Assembly (NCBI GenBank): GCA_964651475.1
Contig: CAZYXV010000047.1
Location: 1-24,072, forward strand
From: JBGSMF01 sp964651475
GTDB taxonomy: Bacteria; Chloroflexota; Anaerolineae; Fen-1058
Reading direction: 5' to 3'
DNA length: 24,072 nt
Of this stretch, positions 12,815-21,020 are shown one piece after another. Each line of letters starts with the position of its first letter. Within the stretch, counting starts at the first letter, position 1. Under the pieces are notes generated by a model, which was not told the DNA's origin, ran no database searches, and saw only the letters and a list, made by a program, of their open reading frames with translations. The position numbers and the translations under genes are program-made.

Positions 12815-15800
12815 ATGACTCAAATCACGTTTGAACAAGGCTTGGACATCGTTGCCGACCTGGTGAAGCAATTCCGCCGCAACGCCGCCACCTACCGCGG
12901 CCCGGCCTACAAAGAGGCGCAGGCGCGCATTGACTTTATCAACCCGTTCTTTGAGGCGTTGGGGTGGGACGTGAACAACCGCAGCCGCAAAGCGCCCCAC
13001 TACCGCGACGTGGTCTACGAGCCGAGCGTGGATGTGGAAGGCGCGCGCAAAGCGCCCGACTATGCCTTCCGGGCGGGCCGAGATATCAAGTTCTTTGTAG
13101 AAGCCAAAAAGCCAGGCGTGGCGCTGAGGACCAACGCCGCCGCCGCCTACCAACTGCGGGCGTATGCCTGGAACGTCAAGTTGCCCCTGTCGGTCCTCAC
13201 CGACTTTGACGAGTGGGTGGTCTACGATTGCCGCTCCAGGCCCTCTCAGGCCGACAAGCCCAGCGTGGGGCGCGTGGCCTACCACACTTTTGAAGAATAC
13301 CCCGACTGCTGGCGCGAGCTGTGGGACACGTTTTCTTACGAGGCGGTGTGGAGCGGCGCGTTTGACGAGTTTGCCCAAACCAGCAAGGGCAAGCGCGGCA
13401 CCGGCGAGGTAGACGCCGAGTTCTTGAAGGAAATCGAAGACTGGCGCGACAAGCTGGCGCACAATATCGCGCTGCGCAACCCGCGCCTTTCGGTGGACGA
13501 ACTCAACGACGCGGTGCAGCGCACGATTGACCGCATCATCTTTTTGCGCATGGCCGAAGACCGCGGCATTGAAGACTACGAGCGGCTGCTGCGCCTGGCC
13601 CAAAGCGATGGCATCTATCCCGCGCTGATGGACTTGTGCCGCCAGGCCGACGCCAAGTACAACGCTGGCTTGTTCGACCTGCATGCCGACAAGCTGACGC
13701 CCAGCCTGGCCATTGACGACAAAGTGCTGAGGCCAATTCTGGCCGATATGTACTATCCCCAATCGCCCTATCGCTTTGACCTGCTGCCGACCGAAATCCT
13801 GGGCAACATTTACGAGCAATTCTTGGGCAAAGTCATTCGCCTGACGCCTTCTCACCAGGCCAAGGTGGAAGAAAAACCCGAGGTCAAAAAGGCGGGCGGC
13901 GTCTATTACACCCCGACCTATATCGTGGATTACATTGTCAAGAACACGGTGGGCAAATGGATTGACGACAACGTCGGGGCGATTCGCGCAAGGGCGGTTC
14001 CGGTAAGGGCGAATCGCAATTCGCCCCTACCGGATACCTTTCGCGTGCTCGACCCGGCCTGCGGCTCTGGCTCGTTTCTGCTCGGCGCGTATCAATACCT
14101 GCTCGATTACTATCTGCAATGGTACACCGAGCACGACCCCGAAAAGCACCCCAAGGCGGTCTACTCTGTCGGGGCGAATCGCGTAAGGGCGGTTCGCGAA
14201 CCGCCCCAACCACGCGAATCGCCCCGACCTGAATGGCGACTCACCACCGCCGAGAAAAAGCGCATCCTCACCTCGCACATCTTTGGCGTGGACATTGACC
14301 GCCAGGCGGTGGAAGTGACCAAGCTCTCGCTCTTGCTCAAGGTGCTGGAAGGCGAGAGCGACGAGACGCTGGGCAAGCAGCTAGAGCTTTTCCAGGAACG
14401 CGCCTTGCCCAACCTGGACGCCAATATCAAATGCGGCAATAGCCTGATTGGGCCAGATTATTTCACCGGCCAGCTTATCCCCGACCCCGACGAACTGCGC
14501 CGCGTCAATCCCTTTGATTGGCAAAGCGAGTTTCCCCCACCCCAACCCTCCCCCGCCGGCGGGGGAGGGACGATTGGCGAAGCCAATCGGGGTGAGGGCG
14601 GCGGCTTTGATTGCGTGATTGGCAACCCTCCATATATTCGCATCCAAACAATGAAGGAATGGGCGCCGCTGGAAGTGGAAGCCTACAGGCAGTTGTACAC
14701 CGCTGCCAGCAAGGGCAATTATGACATTTACGTGGTCTTTGTTGAGCGTGGGTTGAGCCTGTTGAACAAACGCGGGCGATTGGGCTTTATCTTGCCGCAC
14801 AAGTTCTTTAACGCCCAATACGGCGAATCGCTGCGCGGTTTGCTGGCAAAGGGCAAACACCTGGCGCACGTGGTTCACTTTAGCGACCAGCAGGTATTTG
14901 CCGGGGCGACTACATATACCTGCCTGATGTTTCTTGATAAAGCCGGCAGTAACGAATGCCAATTTGCCAAAGTGGATGATTTGGTCGCATGGCGCACTAC
15001 CGGCCAGGCCACTGTGGGCGCGATTCTCATGTCGAGCGTTACCGCCTCTGAATGGAATTTCACTGTTGGTAAAGGCGCGGCGCTGTTTGAGAGGTTAAGC
15101 CAAATGCCGGTCAAGTTGAGTGACATCGCAAGCATGTTTGTGGGGTTACAAACAAGTGCCGACACTGTGTTTTTGTTCAAGGATTGTGAAAAATCGAAGG
15201 CTAAAATAACCCGTGTCTACTCAAAGCAACTTGGCCAAGAGGTTGAATTAGAGTCAATTTTGTTGAAACCTGTAATAAGAAGTGGAGATATTGGCCGATA
15301 TTGGGCCAAGCCAAATGCTTTGGTCTTGTTTCCCTACAAGTTGGTTAATGGTCATTCTTGCCTCATTCCAGAAAGCGAAATGCAAAGTCGCTTTCCTAAA
15401 ACATGGGCTTACCTTGTCGCCAACAAAAAACTCTTGTCAGGTCGTGAGCATGGAAAGTTTGTTGCTACTGGGTGGTATCAGTTGTACCCAAAAAATCTGG
15501 ATACCTGGGAACAATCTAAAGTTATGTTGCCATATATGGTTACGCGACTCTCGGCCTTTTATGATGAAGGTGCGACCTATTTTGTAAATGTCACGACGGG
15601 GGGCTTTGGCATCACAGCGGATGAATCTCAGGGTGCTTTAAAATATTTGACTGGGCTCCTAAATAGTAAGGTACTCAATTGGTTTATGAGAAATGTGAGC
15701 ACTAGTTTTCACGGGGGTTACTTTGCTGCTAATAAGCAATTTCTTGTCCAACTTCCCATCCGCCCCATCAACTTTTCCGACCCCGCCGATGTTGCCCGCC

Positions 15801-15991
15801 ACGACCGCATGGTGGCGCTGGTGGAGCAAATGCTGGAACTGCACAAGCGCCAGGCAGCCGCCCAGGGGCGCGACCGCGAACTCTATCAACGCCAGATCGA
15901 GGCCACCGACAAAGAGATAGACAGGCTGGTGTACGAGCTATACGGGTTGACGGGCGAGGAAATCAAGATTGTGGAAGAGGGGACGCAGTAA
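12815..15991 (+). CDS. Type IIG restriction-modification enzyme (fused nuclease, N6-adenine methyltransferase, specificity domain)
   Basis: 1058 residues. The N-terminal PD-(D/E)xK-type nuclease is indicated by D82 (KAPDYAF) and E96-A-K98 in FFVEAKKPG. A helical linker (about 160-340) leads to the methyltransferase: motif I VLDPACGSGSFLLG (D413) and motif IV IGNPPYI (N604-P-P-Y607), the NPPY form of gamma-class adenine methylases (Eco57I-like). The C-terminal third resembles TaqI-type specificity domains (HKFFNAQYGESLRGLL, AKPNALVLFPY, STSFHGGYFAANKQFLVQLPI). Such single-chain enzymes cut and methylate from one recognition site. Three palindromic insertions (13973-14033, 14168-14228, 14533-14598) are read in frame. 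The specificity region is markedly AT-rich. AGGACAGG precedes ATG. Confidence 0.92.
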   Translation: MTQITFEQGLDIVADLVKQFRRNAATYRGPAYKEAQARIDFINPFFEALGWDVNNRSRKAPHYRDVVYEPSVDVEGARKAPDYAFRAGRDIKFFVEAKKPGVALRTNAAAAYQLRAYAWNVKLPLSVLTDFDEWVVYDCRSRPSQADKPSVGRVAYHTFEEYPDCWRELWDTFSYEAVWSGAFDEFAQTSKGKRGTGEVDAEFLKEIEDWRDKLAHNIALRNPRLSVDELNDAVQRTIDRIIFLRMAEDRGIEDYERLLRLAQSDGIYPALMDLCRQADAKYNAGLFDLHADKLTPSLAIDDKVLRPILADMYYPQSPYRFDLLPTEILGNIYEQFLGKVIRLTPSHQAKVEEKPEVKKAGGVYYTPTYIVDYIVKNTVGKWIDDNVGAIRARAVPVRANRNSPLPDTFRVLDPACGSGSFLLGAYQYLLDYYLQWYTEHDPEKHPKAVYSVGANRVRAVREPPQPRESPRPEWRLTTAEKKRILTSHIFGVDIDRQAVEVTKLSLLLKVLEGESDETLGKQLELFQERALPNLDANIKCGNSLIGPDYFTGQLIPDPDELRRVNPFDWQSEFPPPQPSPAGGGGTIGEANRGEGGGFDCVIGNPPYIRIQTMKEWAPLEVEAYRQLYTAASKGNYDIYVVFVERGLSLLNKRGRLGFILPHKFFNAQYGESLRGLLAKGKHLAHVVHFSDQQVFAGATTYTCLMFLDKAGSNECQFAKVDDLVAWRTTGQATVGAILMSSVTASEWNFTVGKGAALFERLSQMPVKLSDIASMFVGLQTSADTVFLFKDCEKSKAKITRVYSKQLGQEVELESILLKPVIRSGDIGRYWAKPNALVLFPYKLVNGHSCLIPESEMQSRFPKTWAYLVANKKLLSGREHGKFVATGWYQLYPKNLDTWEQSKVMLPYMVTRLSAFYDEGATYFVNVTTGGFGITADESQGALKYLTGLLNSKVLNWFMRNVSTSFHGGYFAANKQFLVQLPIRPINFSDPADVARHDRMVALVEQMLELHKRQAAAQGRDRELYQRQIEATDKEIDRLVYELYGLTGEEIKIVEEGTQ
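13973..14033. repeat. In-frame palindromic insertion A in the restriction-modification gene (61 bp)
   Basis: It begins GTCGGGGCGATTCGCG and shares its first ~27 bp with insertion B. The second part (14000-14033) is a hairpin with arms CCGGTAAGGGCGAAT and ATTCGCCCCTACCGG (one mismatch). It encodes about residues 387-407 (AIRARAVPVRANRNSPLP), low-complexity sequence just before motif I. Confidence 0.75.
14168..14228. repeat. In-frame palindromic insertion B (61 bp)
   Basis: Outer arms GTCGGGGCGAATCGCG and CGCGAATCGCCCCGAC pair with one mismatch and enclose a perfect palindrome centred on GGTTCGCGAACC. It has the same length and left end as insertion A. It encodes about residues 452-472 (VGANRVRAVREPPQPRESP), between motif I and the next conserved block. 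Confidence 0.78.
14533..14598. repeat. In-frame palindromic insertion C
   Basis: A perfect 24-bp palindrome (14546-14569; arms CCCTCCCCCGCC and GGCGGGGGAGGG) is followed by a perfect hairpin CGATTGGC-GAA-GCCAATCG (14571-14589). Outer CCCCCACCCC/GGGGTGAGGG arms flank both. It is unlike A and B. It encodes a Pro/Gly-rich stretch (PPPQPSPAGGGGTIGEANRG) just before the NPPY motif. Confidence 0.75.
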
Positions 15992-16036
15992 AAGCACCCC
16001 ACTCACCATTTTCAGATATTGATTGGAGGATAAGAT

Positions 16037-16531
16037 ATGTCTAACGAACCTCGAAACAAAAGAGAATTGATGCAAGCCATCGAACACGAATGGGAACTGC
16101 TCATTAAAGTGGCAGAGGCGCTCACCGATGAGCAAATGACCACGCCCGATTCTGGCGGCTGGTCACCCAAAGACAACCTGGCCCATCTCGCCGAATGGAT
16201 GAACGTCCTCATGGGCTATCACATGGGCAACCGTCCAGCCCACAAGGTCCTGGGTGTCTCTGAGGAAGTAACGAGGGATTGGGATATGGAGGTCATTAAT
16301 CCAATTTTGCTCGAGCGCAACAAAGACCGTACCCGCCGAGAAGTGATGAGCAAGCTAAAAAGGACGTACAAGAGGCTCTGCGCCAAACTCAAAGCCACTT
16401 CTTTCAGAGACCTGATGAAACCACGCTATGCGGATGACCCTCAAAAGCGCCCTCTATTGTTATGGGTGTTAGGGGACACCGCCGAACATTTTGAGGAGCA
16501 TCGCCAAAATATCCAAAAGGGATTGGCATAG
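16037..16531 (+). CDS. ClbS/DfsB family four-helix bundle protein
   Basis: 164 residues with GGAGG 8 bases before ATG. The order KRELMQAIEHEWELLIKVAE, LTDEQMTTPDSGGWSPKDNLAHLAEW, a central VINPILLERNKDRTRREVMSKL and a C-terminal LLLWVLGDTAEHFEEH matches the ClbS/DfsB (DUF1706) family of the DinB-like superfamily. ClbS itself is a cyclopropane hydrolase protecting colibactin producers, but most homologues have no known substrate. No colibactin-like biosynthesis genes are present, so that activity cannot be assumed. It lies 45 bp after the restriction gene, perhaps fortuitously, and 17 bp before a nitroreductase remnant. The family call is good; the function is unassigned. Confidence 0.82.
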   Translation: MSNEPRNKRELMQAIEHEWELLIKVAEALTDEQMTTPDSGGWSPKDNLAHLAEWMNVLMGYHMGNRPAHKVLGVSEEVTRDWDMEVINPILLERNKDRTRREVMSKLKRTYKRLCAKLKATSFRDLMKPRYADDPQKRPLLLWVLGDTAEHFEEHRQNIQKGLA

Positions 16532-16548
16532 TAAGAGGGAGAGATAAA

Positions 16549-16653
16549 ATGGACGCCTTGGAAGCGATACGCAAGCGAAGGAGTATCCGCCGGTATACCG
16601 GCGCCGCCGTCTCCAAAGCGGATTTGGAGGCCATTGTTGACGCCGGGCGATAA
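16549..16653 (+). pseudogene. Nitroreductase-family 5' fragment
   Basis: 34 codons reading MDALEAIRKRRSIRRYTGAA then VSKADLEAIVDAGR and a TAA stop. This is the characteristic N-terminus of nitroreductases, whose RRSIR(R/K)Y segment contacts FMN. The rest of the usual 170-200-residue domain is missing. A GAGGGAGAG ribosome site is still present. The next ~140 bp to the coiled-coil gene contain no recognisable remainder, so a deletion rather than a point mutation is likely. Confidence 0.72.
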
Positions 16654-16797
16654 AGTATTAGACATTATCGGAGAGGAGGCGGACGGACGGCTGGCCAACA
16701 TGCGGCATCCGCGTACTGCATCTGGAGGCGGGAGATAAGGATTCTACGGGGTTGTTTTTGAGCAAGCAAAAAGCCGGTAAGGCGCAAGGAGAAACAC

Positions 16798-17121
16798 ATG
16801 AACGTAGAAATGAAACGAAACGTGCTACAAGGATACAAAGATCGCGTTGAGCGCGCGCGGGCTGAAATCGAAGAGACTGAGCTCAACTTGGAGCAATACC
16901 GATACGAGCAAGAAATTGCCCGGCGGCTATTGGCCAAAGCGCAAGATGAGCAGGCGCGACAGACCTGGCAATTGCAGGTAGACGTGATGGACATGATGAT
17001 CATACCCGATGAAGACAGGCAAGGCAAAGCGCAGGAGGACTTGGTTCTGTGCCAGGCGATGATTGCTGAAATTGAAGCTGACCTGGCAGCAGCGCAGGAT
17101 GACGTGCCTGTGGCGAGATAG
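16798..17121 (+). CDS. Small coiled-coil protein of unknown function
   Basis: 107 residues with AAGGAG 6 bases before ATG. I do not recognise a family. It is almost entirely charged helix with heptad-like spacing (VERARAEIEETELNLEQYRYEQ; KAQDEQARQTWQLQVDV), so a coiled coil is likely; a short C-terminal helix has the same character. No signal or membrane segment is present. It starts the run of four same-strand genes ending with the SWIM protein, with a 27-bp gap to the next one. Confidence 0.68.
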   Translation: MNVEMKRNVLQGYKDRVERARAEIEETELNLEQYRYEQEIARRLLAKAQDEQARQTWQLQVDVMDMMIIPDEDRQGKAQEDLVLCQAMIAEIEADLAAAQDDVPVAR

Positions 17122-17148
17122 CTATATAGATTTCCAGGACAGATTTAA

Positions 17149-17832
17149 ATGGAAGCCTGCTCTCTTTTCCAAGACTTGACCTTTTCCATCGAGATCGCCG
17201 CGCACGACGCCGGGCTGGAGCACTATGCGCCGCGCGTATACTTTGACGCGATCAATGTCATCCAACGCTATCACGAATGTTTTGTGTTGGAAGATTGGAC
17301 GCCGCCGTTCAACGCGCGCGCCGAAATAGGATTCGAGTTTAGCTCGCTGGATACTGCCCGCGCGCAACTATCGGATCGCGGAATCATCAGAGTGATTAAT
17401 CCGGCTCCCGACGAGCAAGAACCCGAAGAGAAGGCTAATCTTGGTCCTCTCACAGTAAACCTCGGCATCAACTTTATTCTATCGCTAAACTTGCTGGGGC
17501 CACCCTCCGAAAAGTGGAATGACTATTGCCACGACGTGACCGAGCGCGAGCGGCTGGGGGCCGGCCTGAAAACATTGCAGCACCAGTTGCAGCAGGCCAT
17601 GGGCGGCGAGACCGCTCCCACAGTGCGTGTTGAAGCACATACTACTCTATCAAGCGCAGGACGGCTGATACTAGACACGCTCATTGCGCATTGGCCGGTA
17701 TCCATCGAGGCAGATGTGGAAGACAATTTGCGCCAGGCAGTGCTGGAAAAGTTGATGAAGCGGGTGCGTGCTGGGCTAGAGAGACTGGGGGATTTTGCTC
17801 AGGACATTATCCAAGATTTTGCTCAAAGATGA
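17149..17832 (+). CDS. Unrecognised protein upstream of the SNF2 helicase
   Basis: 227 residues, unrecognised. The first ~90 look like mixed alpha/beta (SLFQDLTFSIEIAAHDAGLEHYAPRVYFDAINVIQRYHECFV), followed by an acidic linker (PAPDEQEPEEKA). A hydrophobic stretch VNLGINFILSLNLLG (about 102-116) is too weak for a sure membrane helix. The C-terminal third is amphipathic helices. It could be a small cytoplasmic or membrane-associated partner. The ribosome site is weak (AGGA about 11 bases upstream). It lies 27 bp after the coiled-coil gene and 32 bp before the helicase. Confidence 0.65.
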   Translation: MEACSLFQDLTFSIEIAAHDAGLEHYAPRVYFDAINVIQRYHECFVLEDWTPPFNARAEIGFEFSSLDTARAQLSDRGIIRVINPAPDEQEPEEKANLGPLTVNLGINFILSLNLLGPPSEKWNDYCHDVTERERLGAGLKTLQHQLQQAMGGETAPTVRVEAHTTLSSAGRLILDTLIAHWPVSIEADVEDNLRQAVLEKLMKRVRAGLERLGDFAQDIIQDFAQR

Positions 17833-17864
17833 AAAGTCAAAATGGCTGCTTGAGAGGCTGAAAC

Positions 17865-20800
17865 ATGGACATGATCTTGCACGGCGCGTGGCTTGTGCGC
17901 ACGCACGACACGCCGGCGCAATTTGCCCTGTGGGGTGAATCTGCGCGGGCCGAGTCCAGGCGGCGCGGGCGCAAGCCCTCGCTTAAAAAAGCTCAACCGC
18001 ACCCTTTTGGCGCGACGGCGGCGGAATTGCAGCAGGCGCTCTGTGCGCTGGGACTGGGGGCAGCGGCGCAAGAGGGTTCTATCGCAGCGCGCCTGCCCAC
18101 GCAGGGCGACGAGCCTCAGCCCTCGCGCCCGTTTTTGCGCGAAAGCGCGGCCCGCGCTTCCTCGACTCTGGCCGCATGGACAATGCCCGCGTTGATGTTC
18201 GAGCCGTTGCAGGCCCTGACGCTGCTGATTGGTTTGCCGCTGACTGATGATGAAACGCCCGGTGTGAGCCTGGGGGCCGATCTGCTTTACTGGAACGAAG
18301 CGGCCGGGCTGACGTTGGAGATGCTGGCCGGCCAGCGCTTTGCGCCGGCGCTGATCGAACAAGATGGTCGCCTGGCGGCGCTGTGGCGGCCTGCGCTCGA
18401 TACGGGCGAGGAGCAGTCCCGCCTGGATCGCTTTATCCGTGGCCAGCCGCCCATCTGCCGCGCCATCGCGCGCGATCTCAAACAAGAGCCGCCCGGCCCC
18501 CGCGCGCTGTTGACCGATTTCCTGAATGTGCTTGTAGACGCCGTCGCGCGCGAGGCGGCGCGGCCCGTCCTGAAACCCGCTCGCCGCCGTAGGGGCGATG
18601 TGCTGAATCGTCCTGAGCGGACATCCGCGCAAGCCTGGCTAGAGGCGCTGGTCAGCGACGACCCCGCTGCCGACCTCGACGCTGATTTCGTTCAAGCGTA
18701 TCGCGCCTGGATGCGCGCGGCGCAAATTTCAGAAGGCGGCTTTCGCGTCTGCTTCCGGCTCGATCCGCCAGAGATGCAAACCGATGAGGATATTGTGGTG
18801 CCCAAGGCCAGGGATCGCGGCTGGGCGCTGCGCTACTTTTTGCAGGCCAGCGATGACCCCAGCCTGCTCGTGCCGGCCGAGGCGGCCTGGCGCGAGCGCG
18901 GCAGCACGCTCAAATTCCTCAACCGCAAATTCGACCAGCCCCAAGAGCGGCTGCTGGCGGGCCTGGGTTACGCTTCGCGCGTGTTTGCGCCGATTGAACA
19001 CAGCCTGCGTTCGGCACGCCCCGCCGCGTGCGAATTGACGACCGAGCAAGCCTACAGTTTTATTCAAGAAGCGGCGCTGCTGCTGCAATCCACCGGCTTT
19101 GGTGTGTTGCTGCCGGGGCTGGGCGCCAGGCTGGGCGTGCGCGTCAAGCTGTCTCCCAGGCGCCAGTCCAAATCTGCCCAGGGCGGCGTGGCGGGGCTGT
19201 CGTTCGAATCGGTCTTGCGCTTTGACTGGCAGTTGGCGCTGGGCGACCAGCCGCTTTCGCAGGCCGAGTTTGACAAGCTGGCCTCGCTCAAAGTGCCGCT
19301 GGTGCAAATTCGCGGCCAGTGGGTAGAACTGCGCCCTGAGCAGTTGCAGCAGGCGCTCGACTTTATGCGCAAGCACGCGCAGGCGGGCCTTGCAGATGGC
19401 GATATATCGCTGGGCGATCCATCGCCGGGCGGTTTATCGCTGGCGGAGGCGATGCGGATGGCTTTGGCGCCGGAAGCGATTGCCGGCATGCCCATCACCA
19501 GCGTCGAGGCCGAAGGCTGGTTTGGCGAGCTGTTGCAAGAAATGCGCGACAGCGCGCGCATCGCGCCGCTGCCGCCGCCCCAAACTTTTGTCGGCTCACT
19601 GCGCCCCTATCAACTCAAGGGTTTTGCGTGGCTGGCCTTTTTGCGGCGCTACGGCCTGGGCGCGTGCCTGGCCGACGATATGGGCCTGGGCAAAACAATC
19701 CAGGCGTTGGCGCTGCTCTTGCACGAGCGCGCCGAAGGCCAGGCCAGGCCGGCCTTGCTCGTTTGCCCGACCTCGGCGATGAACAACTGGCAGCGCGAGG
19801 TAGCGCGCTTTGCGCCTTCTTTGCGGGTGATGGTGCACCACGGCACAACGCGCGAAAAACAAGACCTGGTCAGACTGGCCGCCGAACACGATATCGTCAT
19901 CACCTCGTATGCCTTGCTGCACCGCGACGAGAAACACCTGACAGCGGTAGAGTGGGGGGATGTGATTTTGGACGAGGCTCAAAATATAAAAAACCCCTCC
20001 ACCCGCCAGGCGCAGGTTGCTCGCAAGCTAAAGGCCGAGCAGCGCATGGCGCTCACTGGCACGCCGGTCGAAAATCGGTTGAGCGAATTGTGGAGCATTT
20101 TCCAGTTCCTCAATCCGGGCTACCTCGGCTCGCAAAAGGATTTCCAGACGCGCTTTGCGCGGCCCATCGAGCGGATGCAAGACGCCGACACTTCCAGGCG
20201 GCTCAAGGCGCTGGTGGGTCCCTTTATCTTGCGCCGCGTCAAAACCGACCCCAGCGTCATTAACGACCTGCCCGAAAAGAACGAGATGAAGGTCTTTTGC
20301 CCGCTGACCAAAGAACAGGCCACGCTCTACGAAGCCGTCGTGCGCGACTCGATGAAGCGCATTGAGGAATCAGAGGGCATCGAGCGGCGCGGGCTGGTGC
20401 TGGCGACGTTGATGAAGCTAAAGCAAGTGTGCAATCACCCGGCGCAATTCCTGGGCGATGGCAGCGCACTGCCAGATCGTTCCGGCAAGCTGACGCGCCT
20501 GGTGGAAATGTTGGAAGAAGTGCGCTCGGTGAAGGAGCGCGCTCTCATCTTTACCCAGTTTGCCGAGATGGGCGAGTTGCTCAAGACTCACCTTCAGGAA
20601 ACCTTTGGCAGCGAGGTGTTTTTCTTGCACGGCGGCACGCTGGTCAAGGCGCGGGCGCGGATGGTGGAGCGTTTTCAAGACGATCCGCACGGGCCGTTTG
20701 CGTTTGTGCTTTCGATCAAGGCGGGCGGCACGGCCCTCAACCTGACCCGCGCCAATCACGTGTTTCACTTTGACCGCTGGTGGAACCCGGCGGTGGAAAA

Positions 20801-21020
20801 CCAGGCCACCGACCGGGCCTTTCGCATCGGGCAGACGCGCAACGTGCTGGTGCATAAATTCCTGTGCGCCGGGACGATGGAAGAGCGGATTGACGAAATG
20901 ATCGAGCGCAAGCAGGCGCTGGCCGCAAGCATCGTGGGCACCAGCGAGGCGTGGATCACCGAGCTTTCCACCGAGCAACTGCGCGAGTTGTTCAAGTTGC
21001 AGCGAGAGGTGATGCAATGA
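17865..21020 (+). CDS. SNF2-family DNA helicase/translocase
   Basis: 1051 residues. The N-terminal ~560 include a SNF2-associated region (LSFESVLRFDWQLALGDQPLS...LAEFDKLASLKVPLVQIRGQWVEL part) typical of bacterial HepA/YwqA-like proteins. The RecA-like motor follows: Walker A DDMGLGKTIQ (K610), motif II DEAQN (D703) and motif III LTGTPVENRLSELWSIFQFL. The second motor lobe has ILRRVKTD, LIFTQFAEM, and motif VI QATDRAFRIGQ (from Q980). These are all signatures of a DNA-dependent ATPase that moves on duplex DNA and remodels bound proteins. The stop overlaps the start of the SWIM-domain gene (ATGA), a pairing seen repeatedly in bacteria and implying a joint complex. Full length with no damaged motif. 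Confidence 0.93.
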   Translation: MDMILHGAWLVRTHDTPAQFALWGESARAESRRRGRKPSLKKAQPHPFGATAAELQQALCALGLGAAAQEGSIAARLPTQGDEPQPSRPFLRESAARASSTLAAWTMPALMFEPLQALTLLIGLPLTDDETPGVSLGADLLYWNEAAGLTLEMLAGQRFAPALIEQDGRLAALWRPALDTGEEQSRLDRFIRGQPPICRAIARDLKQEPPGPRALLTDFLNVLVDAVAREAARPVLKPARRRRGDVLNRPERTSAQAWLEALVSDDPAADLDADFVQAYRAWMRAAQISEGGFRVCFRLDPPEMQTDEDIVVPKARDRGWALRYFLQASDDPSLLVPAEAAWRERGSTLKFLNRKFDQPQERLLAGLGYASRVFAPIEHSLRSARPAACELTTEQAYSFIQEAALLLQSTGFGVLLPGLGARLGVRVKLSPRRQSKSAQGGVAGLSFESVLRFDWQLALGDQPLSQAEFDKLASLKVPLVQIRGQWVELRPEQLQQALDFMRKHAQAGLADGDISLGDPSPGGLSLAEAMRMALAPEAIAGMPITSVEAEGWFGELLQEMRDSARIAPLPPPQTFVGSLRPYQLKGFAWLAFLRRYGLGACLADDMGLGKTIQALALLLHERAEGQARPALLVCPTSAMNNWQREVARFAPSLRVMVHHGTTREKQDLVRLAAEHDIVITSYALLHRDEKHLTAVEWGDVILDEAQNIKNPSTRQAQVARKLKAEQRMALTGTPVENRLSELWSIFQFLNPGYLGSQKDFQTRFARPIERMQDADTSRRLKALVGPFILRRVKTDPSVINDLPEKNEMKVFCPLTKEQATLYEAVVRDSMKRIEESEGIERRGLVLATLMKLKQVCNHPAQFLGDGSALPDRSGKLTRLVEMLEEVRSVKERALIFTQFAEMGELLKTHLQETFGSEVFFLHGGTLVKARARMVERFQDDPHGPFAFVLSIKAGGTALNLTRANHVFHFDRWWNPAVENQATDRAFRIGQTRNVLVHKFLCAGTMEERIDEMIERKQALAASIVGTSEAWITELSTEQLRELFKLQREVMQ

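Noticed and set aside
12602..13855. Long minus-strand open frame (417 codons)
   Set aside because: Antisense to the nuclease part of the restriction enzyme, with no plausible domain and composition typical of a shadow frame.
16037..16531. Colibactin resistance function for the ClbS-like protein
   Set aside because: No polyketide or peptide synthetase genes are nearby, and most family members have no proven link to colibactin.
16549..16797. Nitroreductase fragment as a selenoprotein read through a stop
   Set aside because: The stop is TAA rather than TGA, and no nitroreductase continuation follows in any frame.
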